Source: Agaricus subrufescens (Eukaryota > Basidiomycota > Agaricomycetes > Agaricales > Agaricaceae). Taken from it: a DNA stretch of 64,000 nucleotides. Under the pieces are notes generated by a model. It saw only the letters and a program-made list of their open reading frames with translations, did no database searches and was not told the origin of the DNA. Both the position numbers and the translations under genes were made by a program. This document shows positions 1 through 10,516 of the stretch, one piece after another (position 1 is the stretch's first letter; each line of letters opens with the position of its first letter). The stretch is from positions 868,001 through 932,000 of the forward strand of contig CM057065.1 in NCBI GenBank assembly GCA_029945375.1, written 5' to 3'.

Positions 1-514
1 ATCTCGGTGTCATGAATTTATGTTGCGCGGCATACTCAAGCAAATACCTGCCGGGGCAATACCTATCCACCGAATCGATAGTGATATCTTACTTAAGCTG
101 CAGTTCTATCGCCCCGTAACAACCACAACTCTACCTGACCCATGGAATTCATCTTGCAAGGTGAGTAAAATATTTGTGTCTATGTGTACCCGTTGAATTT
201 ATGCTGTACAGCATGGACGAGGCGGACAATGGAACCAAGGACAGGACCACAGTTGGACAACTGTCTTCAAGAAACAGCACTGTTGTTTCTGCCTTGAAAG
301 GCTTACACGCCAATTCGAGAGTTGGATTAGCCCCCACCCGGATCATACTGCCCCAATTATGTTCACTTCAACATACTACAGCTGTCTTGAAATTCGGTTT
401 ATTGATCCGGAGGATGGCGTATCAGAGTGGACTTATCAGTTCTGGCTCTTCCTTTATGAGCAGGAGCGTAAGGAGCTTGAAAGCATTATATAACTTTTTT
501 TTCTGCTGATTAGG
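1..514 (+). CDS. NLR-like protein, copy 0, 3' end only (last two exons)
   Basis: The gene runs in from the left edge. Position 1 lies inside the fifth exon of the six-exon family plan, which ends at 160. An intron of 51 bp (161-211, GTGAGT...TACAG) follows, and the last exon is 212-514 with stop TAG at 512-514. The last exon reads HGRGGQWNQG, then SWTTVF, a CCFC cysteine pair, HPDH and IDPEDGVSEWTYQFW, all matching the full copies downstream. It ends FFSAD, the counterpart of the CFSTE ends of other copies. It is the C-terminal variable module only. Whether the upstream NACHT part is intact cannot be seen. Confidence 0.85.
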
Positions 515-1249
515 TCGAGTCGCAAATTCCGGTATTAGTGCCACTGAGTTTTAAACTTATGAATATTTTCCGCGATCTCTGTACAACTTTTAACGTTATG
601 CATTCACAATCTGATTTAATGACACCATTACACAATTTTCTATCAAACTGTTCTTGTTTCGGTCACCACCGGGCTTAGTTCTGATTCGATGTACAAGCAG
701 CACTTGTTCGATGTAGTATCCTGCTACAGATTCTCTGATATATCCTGAGCGGCTGTTCAGCAGGCGAGTCAATCAAGGTATTGTAATGACTTGAAATAGT
801 TGCAGCCACCCGCTATGAGGGATTGGATACGATGACTCTGTTGAATGCGTGGATAAGAAAACCGTAGTAGCGCAACATGACAGTAAAATACCGTACATGT
901 TTAATTGTCATTAACGTTGTTCGATTCATGACTTTGTCATTGTGGCCTGTTGCTGTGATCTGGTAAAAGTCATCTCCATGACGTGACATATTGGATATAA
1001 CAATTTTTCTGGCCGGGCTGTTCAAATGGAGCTGGGACGAGGGTAGGAGAGAGCGAATCAGGTGGACTATGTGGTCGTGGACCGGTGACCGCTTTGGCGG
1101 TGCAAGGAGGCGTCAATCACGGGCTCGAAATTGGCAAACGAAGTGATTCAAATTAGGTCAATTGAATGACATATTGGGCGCTGGATGTAGAGCAACTCAA
1201 GGGGGTTGAGTAACAACGCTTTGGAGGCTGATGGCTTATGATTGGTGCC

Positions 1250-1257
1250 TATAAATA
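1250..1257 (+). promoter_or_regulatory. TATA-like box in spacer module
   Basis: TATAAATA is followed by a block with TTGATCCGTTTCACAGCCA that is conserved at 15253, 21173 and 62935. At about 25838 the same block reads CATAAATA. It looks like an old promoter with its 5' leader, probably belonging to the eroded spacer gene and not to the live NLR copies, which start about 1 kb or more downstream. Confidence 0.3.
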
Positions 1258-1722
1258 ACATGCCATTGTTTGCCTGTCGTTGATCCGTTTCACAGCCACC
1301 AACTCGACGCGAATCATTCAATAACCTCCACCAAGTCCTATCGACTTATGACACATTTGCGGCAAAGTCAGGCGACTACTGAGACAGGCAACTACTGCAG
1401 TGGTAGCCTCACTTGACTGCCCCAGATTCTCCAGTGACAGGAACCTCAACACGCAAGCATATACAATAGTGAGAGTGCCTCTTTCGCATTACAGGCCTAT
1501 CCTTATTATGACTCTACTAGTCGTGCTCGTTGCACCTCTCTCAGACCTGTACAAGCGTATACATGAGCTCACGTCACTGCTAGCTACGAGGTGGAGAAAT
1601 GTTACGTGGAAGGACATCCGACTTTTCAGCTCGTGATCTACCCACACAATGCCCTTTCAGAACACGCTTAGCTCCTCAACAGGACGCATTTAGTTTAAAT
1701 GCAACAGCGACTGCGGTAAAGT

Positions 1723-1975
1723 GACGCGCCAGGTGGGACTGGAGCTACAGGATCGGCTATGGTGCTGAGGGTCGCCATTGGAGTCTCTCAAGTTCCCTGG
1801 TACCTCGCCAGAGTCAGTCTTGTCCTAACCGGCGCAATGATAGAACTAAAATAATTACCTTCCACCAGGACAAGATCAAGTGACATTTGTCCCTGACCGT
1901 TATTAACAGCCTTGACAGATTCAACACCAACTGCGACCATTCCAAGCTCTCTTGCCTTACCTCTGATTCCCGCGT
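1723..1975 (+). pseudogene. Eroded NACHT remnant (P-loop and Walker B traces)
   Basis: Reading from 1723 gives DAPGGTGATGSAMVLRVAIG, which lines up with WVVGSAGVGKSAIMQSVADS of the live copies but lacks the P-loop lysine. Around 1895-1920 another frame reads TVINSLDR, the counterpart of LIIIDGLDE. No open frame connects the two. Equivalent remnants sit at 8382, 39966 and 63409. Confidence 0.5.
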
Positions 1976-4434
1976 CATGGCATGTTGCAATTTTCGGCAT
2001 TAGTATTTCTGAGTTCCGAATTTATCAATGTTTTCCTTGATGTCTGTACATCTTTTGACGTCACGCATTCCCAAGCTGGTTTACCGACACCACTACATTT
2101 GTTTTATCAGATTGTTTTTGTTTCTGTCCCCGGGCTGAGTTCTGATGCCATGTACAAGTAGCACTTGTTCGAGGTAGTTTCTTGCTATAAGTACTCTAAT
2201 ATATCTTGAGCTCTTCGGCGTGAATCAACGCTGCATGATATATCATGGAGTGCATTGATACCGGTTCCAGAGACCAGTCTAAGGATAATCTATTGTGTAA
2301 TGCCCCTCGAGAAGACACAAGCAAATCGTACAAGTATAGGATATTGGGACAAAAAGCTTTAGGTTCTGCATATGGTTGTGAATATCAGAGGCTGCTGCTT
2401 TGGTGTGTAGACTTGTTGCATTAGAGTGCCGCGTGAACGATGTAGGTTATCACATACTACCAATATGTGGCAAGTATGACCCTCGAATAACGCGGAAGCG
2501 GATGTGACCGTCTGCGAGCGCCCAACCGCGTGCATGCTATCGTTTTTTGTACCCCCCAATGGCCGACCATGTCAACTTGACCCTTGCGCTAAAGCTTGAC
2601 CTTCGTCATTCAGCAGCACGTTGTCTCCCATGATTTCCTTTCCACCAACTCAACCCAGTGCTAGTGGTCGCTAATACTCTAGCATGCGTCTGATCTACTC
2701 GCGACTGGATCATGGAATTTCCTGAGCTAACCAAACGTTGGCTTCTCTAGTCTATTCTTGTTTCAGAAGTGAACGGTTGCTGCCACATTTGCGGAGGCAT
2801 TTGCTGCTGAGACAGGCTGTTGGCATGTCAAAAAGTTTCGGATTTTGTTTGTCGAATGGATCGTCAGCGGAAAATTAGTTAGTAACGGAGATGGGGAGAT
2901 AGATATAGAGTAAATGCCGATTATATCATGATAGATCACGGCAGTGGCAGGTGAGGTTTTCAAGTAGTTGAGATGGGTTGGGGATGTCCCCTAGATCTAT
3001 TATGGGTGGCATAGTTTATATGTCAGTGCATCGAGATCTAGATTCATTGCGCTGAAGGGAAGTGAATTTTCGAAAATGCTGGCACACAAATGCTATGTCT
3101 ATAAATAGATTGTGAGGTCGCGAGCATGCCGTCATAGTTGGATGCTTTCCGTCTTCCACCGTCGGACCTCTACACCAACGCTCAACCCAAGCACCTGCAG
3201 CACTCCTGTGTCTTTTCCATCCACAGCTTAAACCTAGCACCACCGCATCTATTTGATCTACTCGCGACGTGTTCATAGCGGTGTTTAATAGCGGAATGTC
3301 GTGGCTATGCTGATGCAGCGCTCAACCAACGGGATACTGCGGCACCACTCCCAGCTTCAAATGACGTGACCCCGGGCCCAGTGTCTGCAAGATCTAGTAC
3401 GGTAATTGAAGCATGGATAATAGTGAGGCGCAGTATGCTATTTGCGTTATATGCTTACATACTTCCATCAGAGCCATGCAACTTCATACGACTGTTCAGT
3501 GCCTCCGCTCATGATCATGGTGAGAGAATCACCGCCTAATTCCTCAGCTCGAAATCCTCCGCCACCATGATTGCCTTAACAACTATTATTGGAGAGGGAT
3601 ATTTGGTACTGCTAGAGTCTGAGGATTGGCGGTTGCCCTAGTCATATCTTTGCAAGTGTACTTTGTCAATCTACTTTCTGTTCACTGACGCAATGATACA
3701 GCCCAATCCATCTTGTTTTCCCTATCAGCTTGCTGTCCAATCTAAGATGCACCGTTGGACGCATATCCTACCTTTCAGGACGTGTTCTGTATATGTCCCT
3801 TGATTACCAAGTTGGAGAATCAGAGAAGCTTGATGGTGCTTTCCCTAATATGTTGTGTGGTATGTTGTGTGATTCCGTATTCGCAGATGCCTCATGCTCC
3901 ATTTCATAATACATTTGCAAGGCTGACTTTACCTGTAACCCGCAAAACTTCCAAAGATTACGAGATGCTGGAAGAACGGTCACAGAGGTTCCTGGCCTTA
4001 CTCATTCAAGTTATACGATGCTTTTGGGGTCGAGATAAGAATAGTGGTACCGGCTATTGGCGAGGGAAATAGGGTGGATCAGGGAAGTAGGGATGATGGG
4101 TGGTTTAGCGCCAAGGGGGAGGAGCGTTTGGTGTAACGGAGGACAATTATGAGGAGAGGGCGTCAGAAGGGGGAGAGGCCGATTGGCTGGTAATGTCAAG
4201 TCCAATGCTGGAAGGCTGTCCACGCGTTCTCATGTTTTGCAGATGCGATGTTGGGAGTTTGGTGCCGTGGGCAAGGCATGCTCGGTCTGGAAAGTGTGCC
4301 GATCGAACTCGGGCCAGAATTGGCGTTCCTGATTGCCCACCGGACCATGTGGGAAAGATATGAGCACCAGTCCTTCGACAGAGGCACGTTGCACTCGCGT
4401 CTAATGCTCCTTGCTTCGCCCTCCCACTGTCTCC

Positions 4435-7383
4435 ATGCCTGCGTTCTGTTTCCCCCTCCCTCGATTCTTGCATTTTTGTCGCTTACGGCGATCTCGTTCG
4501 CTAGATGCGCCCCTAACTGGCCCTAGTGATGACATAGCTTCATCCCATTCTCCGCATCCTAGCCCTTCCCCTGTGCCGTCCCCTCGCGCTTCCTCTACAG
4601 GTCGTATCCTGGAGCAGGCCAGCCATGTTGCCACCGGTAACTCTCGTCCACTAACTCCAAGCGACCTAACAAGTCCTCAAATTTACGCAGACGTTGGAGG
4701 TGAAGATCGGTTGACAGGAAACACCAGCCGCGCACCCTCGCAAGTTTCACAGACAATCATGCCAGTCAATGTTATTGAGCCGATCTCCGCACCCGAGCCA
4801 ACCACACAGGATTTGGTTGCCAAGTCGCCTGCTCATCTCTCACATCTTCCCAATACCTCGACTCAATCAGTACTTCCATCACGTTCGCTCGTGGCGGTGT
4901 CGCAACAATCCATTGGCTCAGAACACCAGGATGTAAGTGTTGCTTATAATTCTACCTGTGAATCTCGACGTTAAAGCGTTCAAAGGCAACGCCAGGACCG
5001 CTACCGCAGCACTCAACACAAGAAAATTTCAAAGATGCGCATGACTTTACCATGCTGGGAGCAAATTTCATTGACAACAATAAAGGCAATGGTAAGAGAC
5101 ATACAGTTCCCAAATGTATGCCAGGAGTTGAACAATGTTTTCGCCAGTCACATTGACAAACAATTTCCACATGTCGATCAACTGTAAGCGGCCTGCCTAT
5201 TTTGCTGCCACTACTGACCACGACTCGGCAGTCATGGAGAAACTTTTGGAAAGGACGATCCGCGGAGCTGCATCTGATTCCTCCGATCGTTATCCGCCTC
5301 CACGATGTCATCCAGGCACACGCTTGGACATCCTCGCACGATGTCTCTATTTCATCGCTCACTGCAGTAGCCAGCAAAAGATGCGCTGGGTGGTTGGTGC
5401 TGCTGGTGTAGGCAAGTCGGCCATCATGCAAAGCGTCGCCGACTCTCCCCAACTTCAGGTGGCTTTCAAAGTGTCGGTCTTCTTTTCTATCAACGGACGT
5501 GATGATGGAACCAAGACCATTATCACAATTTCCTACCAGCTCGCTACCAAATCTAGAGTGTATCGTCGATTTATCGAGGACAAGATTATACATGAGCCAT
5601 CCCTCCTAGACTCGTCAATGCCTGTACAATTCGAAAAACTCATCATTGATCCCTTCATCCGCGACCACAATCTGAAGTCCGCTGGACGTGTGTTGATCAT
5701 TATCGATGGACTTGATGAGTGCAAACTCACGAACACCCAGGTCGAGCTCCTCCGCCTTATCTCCACTTTCTGCATCTCGTATCCTTCCTCGCCCATCGTA
5801 TGGCTTATCGCCAGCCGCCCCGAGCCCCACATCACTTCTTTCTTTTCTAGACTCGAGGTAGCCGCTGCATATGAGAAGGAGGAAATCGCCGTGGATTCTG
5901 ACCAGGCTCGGGCAGACGTTGAAACGTATCTTCGTGATGAGTTGACAGAGATCAGGAAAGCGTCTGACTTTCTCGGTCTTGAATGGCCTGACGAACGGCA
6001 TCTGTGGAAGTTGGCCAGTGCTGCGGGCGGGCTATTCGCGTATGCACAAACTGCCGTCAGATATATCGGAGACCCAGACATTGGAGACCCTGTAACACAG
6101 CTCTCTGACGTTCTAAATGTCATTGATGAGCTTCCACTGCACAACGTACCGCTCGATCAGCATCCAATGGCTCTACTCGACGCGTTGTATACCCGAATTC
6201 TGTCCAAAATTCCTCCCAAAGTCATGATAAATGCTCGAAAATTACTATTGTTGCTAGCGTCGAAGTGGGATCTTGCTCTCGGGTACACATCTGAAAGGAA
6301 CTTTGTTGTCTTGTGCAATTGGTTAGGCATGACTGTCGATGAAGCATACGCTGCTCTCAACCGTCTCCGATCTGTTTTGAAGTTGCCCGCACGCCATGAA
6401 GCCCATCTTCAACCGCTCGAACCATTCCATAAATCACTCATTGACTACCTATCCCGGTCTAGCTTTTCTACCAATATCAGAGTTGAAGCACAAACCATCA
6501 AGACCAAATGCGCATTCAGAGTACTAAACGAAGCCCCTGGCGGTGTTGATCCACTTGGTGTGGATTATTTGTTTCTTTATGGCAAGTTGGCTCGCAACGG
6601 TGGTACTGGTGACCAGATTACGATCACCTGGCAGGTCGATCAGAAAATTATCAGCCATGTTGACCGTACACTGTTGGGCATGTATATGCTGGCTATAGGA
6701 GAAGTTGCGGGCGGGATGGAACGGGGAGACCCTGTGTTCCAGAGTGAGCCCTGTATTAGGGTCTTGACCACTAGGTTTTCCAGTTATCATGCCGGCAAAT
6801 TTCCATATCGTGAGTTGCGTGACTTTGTCTTCGTGAGTCTCACAGAATCTGTTTTTCTCGTATTTGTGACTAAAATTACGCATAAGGATAAATCTCGGTG
6901 TCATGACTTTATGACGTATGGCATACTGAAGCAAATACCTTTCAGCGCCATTCGGATCCGTGCGATCGATGACGATTTCGAATTTAAGCTGCATTTCTAT
7001 CGTCCCAGGTCAACTACGACCCTGCCCGACCAATGGCAGTCATCTTGCAAGGTAAGTAAATTTTAGCGTCTATGCGCGCCTGCTGAATTTGTACTATGCA
7101 GCATGAACGAATGGGCGAATGGGGGCAAGGAATGGCGCACAGTTGGACGACGGATTTTGATCCGAAGAAATGCGTTTTTTGCTTCAAACGGTTTCAACGT
7201 CAATTCGAGAATTGGGTTAGCTGGTACGCGGATCATGCTGTCTCGATCATGTTCTCTGCTGCGGGAAGCAATTGTGTAGAAATTCGGTTTGTTGATTCGG
7301 AGGATGGTGAGTCGGAGTGGACTTATTGGTTCTGGCTTTGGCTTCCGGAGAACGAGCGCAAGAAGCTTGGGAGCACTATATAG
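4435..7383 (+). CDS. NLR-like NACHT NTPase, copy 1
   Basis: Exons by hand: 4435-4932, 4986-5091, 5148-5183, 5232-6832, 6887-7051, 7102-7383. They sum to 2688 nt, giving 895 residues with no internal stop. The NACHT exon has GAAGVGKSAIM (P-loop), LIIIDGLDECK (Walker B), WLIASRPEPH (sensor-like) and FHKSLIDYL at the end of the helical part. This is the most divergent full copy. The N-terminal exon starts MPAFCFPLPRFLHFCRLRRS, the C-terminal zinc-like motif has Y instead of the first H of HPDH, and intron 4 ends in AAG and is a multiple of three without a stop, so its retention would also give an open frame. ATG 4435 was chosen because MPAF(C/S) starts align across copies. Confidence 0.8.
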
Positions 7384-9235
7384 CATACTATCATTCTATC
7401 GAGTGGGTCTTGTTGCAAACCGTGGCACTGTTTTCTTGATATTGGAATTTGTGGATGTATTTCACGATATCTGTACAGCCTATGGCGTTATGTATCCGAA
7501 ATCTGATTTAATGATACCACTACATTTCTTTTATTCCATTATTTTGTTTCCGTCTATAGGCTGGTTTTGGTTCCCTGCTTGATCGACGTAGTTTCCTTCT
7601 ACAGATGCTCTGATAGATGCTGTTTGGCGGACGAGTCAATTGATGCATGGTAATATGGAGACATGACTACGTCTGCTAACGAAGTGATTCAGATATTGTC
7701 AATTGAATGGCATCTTGGATACTGGATGTATTGCAACTCGAGGGGGTTTGACGTGCAACGTGCGGGAGTGACGATGCTCAGAAGGTAAGATCAAGATTTA
7801 ATAGCACCGCTATCCGGCCCGAAGATCGATGAATTTGTCTGTCGTTGATCCGTTTCACAGCCACCAACTTGACGCGAAGCCAACAACCTCCACCAAATCC
7901 TATTGACCCGTGAACAGTCCGGCGACTGTGAACCCTTCCTATGTCTTCCGTCGTTACCAACTCTATTCAACTTTAGCGGTCCCTGATACTACAGCGCCCA
8001 CATCCACTGGGGTTGCATTCACCACGTTCTTCGGTTCCAGAGCAACAAAGTGTGAGTAACTCTTGTCCCTTCTCAATTCCATTGGTACGACGCTTAGACA
8101 GTTATTTACTGCAGTGGCAGTCTCAAGAACTCCTTGATGCAAGCGTGTACGATGGTGAGGAGTACCTCCTTCGCATTACAGGCCTACCCTGACTATATTT
8201 CTACTAGTTGTGCTTGTTGCACAAGTTCATGGCCATTCTAGCCACGAGGTCGACAAAGACTACGTAGAAGAATATTTCACTGTTCAGCCTGTGATTTACC
8301 TACACAATATCCTTCCAAAACACATCTAGCTTCTTCAACAGGACGCATTTCCTTTACAGGCAATAGCGATGGGGGGACAGTGACGCGCTGGATGGGACTG
8401 CAGTTGTAGCATTAGCTATTGTGCCGGATGTTGTCATTGGAGTCTTTCAAGTTCCCCGATACCTCGCCAGTGTCAGTCTTCTTTTCATTTCAACTGCAAC
8501 AATAGAACTAAAGCTATCATTTCCCTTCCGCTAGGGAAGACCAACTGCGACTCGTTCATCCTCCAGCTGTCAACAGTGATCTGGCCCTTCTTCCACAACC
8601 ACAATTCAAATTTCACGGCCCCGTGCATTCACGACCGCTATCAACAGCTTTAACGAGTCCAGCAACCACTACAATAATTCCGGGCTCCTCACCTTACTTT
8701 TAATTTACGCGCCACGCCACCCTACAAAAAGAATGCGATTGTGGAAGATTCCAGCGGGGCTCTTGCCAATGTTAAATGCGCTTGTAGATATTGTAAGGAT
8801 CTCTGATTCTCTCGATCCGTGGTCGACTAACTTGAATTGAAGGGACGGAATTTGTGGGCGTTTGCCAATGGTGCAGGCAGGTTACTTTTATAAGCGCATA
8901 TTATGATCAAAGGCACCGGACTGCTGGATGACGGAGCTGGCTAGAGCTGTAGTATGACGTGGCTGGATGTGTAGAACGTGGCCATTAGTGATGTTGTATG
9001 AGAGGTGCCGCACAGCAATGCTACCCACTAGAGCATACACTTTCTTCTTCTGGGAAAATGGGATGACGTTTTTCCACTCGTATGATTCTATGTTTGTAAA
9101 TTCCTTATCCTTTGTTCCTTAATCATTCGAGAGCTGAATCTAGTGGTAAAGATAGATCTCTACGTCAGGAACTCGACATAGTAAAGTACATACGCGTTAT
9201 AACGATCAACATCACGGTAGCTGAGCCAGCCCCAC
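7384..9235. other. Spacer between copy 1 and the deleted copy
   Basis: Repeated module without a gene. It holds the post-gene block (about 7440-7600), a shortened promoter-like block (7830-7930) and the GGCCTACCCTGAC block at about 8180, then an eroded NACHT remnant (separate entry). About 8990-9230 holds nothing I recognise. Confidence 0.55.
8382..8890 (+). pseudogene. Eroded NACHT remnant
   Basis: Frame fragments match the NACHT core in order. DALDGTAVVALAIVPDVVIG sits at the P-loop position, a TAINSFNESS stretch near 8640 is at the Walker B position, and LKGRNLWAFANGAGRLLL near 8840-8885 is the counterpart of DEQHLWKLARAAGGLFAYA. Stops and frame changes separate the pieces. It belongs to the older spacer family, not to a recent copy of the live genes. 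Confidence 0.5.
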
Positions 9236-9690
9236 CCCTGTGTTGTATATCACTGTTGACGAAACGTATGCTGCTCTCAACCGCCTCCAATCCATTTTTA
9301 AATTTCCCCAACGCCATGAAGCCCGTGTGAAGCCACTTGAACCAACGGCGGCTCTTCCTGATCCGTGGGATTCTTCCTGCAAGGTAAGCGGAATGTTTTT
9401 GTCTACAAGTGCCTGTTTGTATTTCGGGTGTACAGCACAAGCGTGTTGGCCTATGGGAGCAAGGAAAGGAGCAGAGCTGGACAACGGTCGTTCTTGGCAA
9501 TTGTGCTTCCTGCCATTAAAGGCTGATTGTTCGGCATCCAGATCAACTTGTCCCGATTATGTTCGCTTCGGTGGAAGAGCCTTGTCTACAACTTCTGTTT
9601 GTTGATCTGGAGGATGGTTTGTCAGAGTCGACTTATCGAGTGTGGGTTTGGAAGTTGCGGGAGTTCAAGGAGTCACGAGGCACTATGTAA
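9236..9690 (+). pseudogene. Internally deleted NLR copy
   Basis: VDETYAALNRLQSIFKFPQR (late NACHT exon) runs on through HEARVKPLEP directly into LPDPWDSSCK, the end of exon 5. This skips about 700-800 nt that other copies have in between. A family-typical intron follows (9382 to about 9435, GTAAGC...TACAG), then the last exon HKRVGLWEQGKEQSWTTVV with an in-frame TAA after ASCH and an ending at TAA 9688-9690. It is clearly dead, and its 5' part is missing. Confidence 0.75.
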
Positions 9691-10443
9691 TGTACCTGGC
9701 GAGTGCATGGATGAGGATTGGGTCGGCGTATGAACTTGATGTGCCTATTATTGAAAAAGTGCTGGGATGATACCATTGATTTATAAAAGACTCGCTCAGG
9801 GATTTGAAACCTCCAAACCCTCAGCGTTCGAGGAGTGGACACGTTGATTCTCCCTGACATGTGGACATAGCTGGGAGATTGAGAGTGACCGATCGATTGA
9901 ACGTTACCCGTACTTGAGACAGAATTAGCGTCTGATGGTTCGGGAAGGGTCCAAGATAGTGTGGGAAATGCATGCGATAGGCATGGCTACAAATAATCTG
10001 CAGGGACGTTCTTTGATCACGAGCGTTGACGGTGGTGTGTCGAGCAACTCCCTGCAAATTGGATGCGACCCGAGTAACACTTTCGCAAGGATGTTCCCCA
10101 CAGAAATTCTCGGCCTCCCCCTCGATTCCTGGCTTCCACGGTTCAACAGTACACCTAATCTCCATGTGTTCCACATTCCAGTCAATTTCTGCCGTCTCTG
10201 CTATCGTAACATCCAACTCATTCACTTGCAACACGTTCAGTGTAAGCTCGGCCGTAGAACAAGCAAGTGTGTGTCTCTCCTGTAAACTTCGCTTGTGAAC
10301 GCTGGTGCTACGCAAAATGGCCAGAGAGGGTATGTCTATATATAACGTAGCTTCTCCCGGCACTGCCCATAGGGGGCAGTGCAATCGCATGTGTAAATTA
10401 TCCGTGCTAAGCATGCTCCTTGCCTTGGGCCCCCACATCCCCC
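9691..10443. other. Foreign upstream region of copy 2
   Basis: Unlike the other copies, the roughly 300-bp block conserved upstream of the MPAF start codons is absent here. Only the last few tens of bases before ATG 10444 resemble it. A TATATATAA stretch at about 10338 could serve as a TATA box. An antisense frame covers most of this stretch (separate entry). Confidence 0.5.
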
Positions 10444-10516
10444 ATGCCTGCATCCTCTTTCCCCGCTCGATACTCGCCCTATCACCATTCACGGCGCTCT
10501 CGTTCACCAAATTCAT
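9821..10516 (-). CDS. Unrecognised antisense reading frame (231 codons)
   Basis: An open frame starts inside the first exon of copy 2 on the opposite strand and covers the foreign segment. I do not recognise it. The central part has mixed, protein-like composition (ELTLNVLQVNELDVTIAETA), while the first part is the complement of the copy 2 N-terminal exon and cannot be under independent coding constraint. It may be a fragment of an unrelated gene inserted in front of copy 2, or chance. Confidence 0.2.
   Translation of the reverse strand: MNLVNESAVNGDRASIERGKRMQAWGMWGPKARSMLSTDNLHMRLHCPLWAVPGEATLYIDIPSLAILRSTSVHKRSLQERHTLACSTAELTLNVLQVNELDVTIAETAEIDWNVEHMEIRCTVEPWKPGIEGEAENFCGEHPCESVTRVASNLQGVARHTTVNARDQRTSLQIICSHAYRMHFPHYLGPFPNHQTLILSQVRVTFNRSVTLNLPAMSTCQGESTCPLLER

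Larger units (their letters stand above)
515..4434. other. Spacer between copies 0 and 1, made of repeated module
   Basis: No convincing gene. Several blocks recur in the other spacers: a post-gene block with CGATCTCTGTACAACTTTT (about 560-720, again at 2030-2190), a TGACAGTAA...CCGTACATG block (870-1030), a TATA-containing block (1250-1400), and a GGTAGCCTCAC...GGCCTATCC block (1400-1640). An eroded NACHT stretch follows, annotated separately. The doubled post-gene block suggests that a gene unit was lost by recombination here. About 3750-4430 resembles 46060-46674 and forms the promoter-proximal region of copy 1. Confidence 0.6.

Noticed and set aside
5135..5231. NACHT exon of copy 1 starting at ATG 5135 with no splicing upstream
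   Set aside because: Open in copy 1 only. In all copies the intron from GTAAG to CAG before TCATG keeps phase with the upstream exons.
5533..6144. Long minus-strand frames opposite the NACHT exons (also 17336-17707, 23242-23586, 47855-48133 and others)
   Set aside because: They recur in every copy because they mirror the conserved coding strand, and they have no features of their own.
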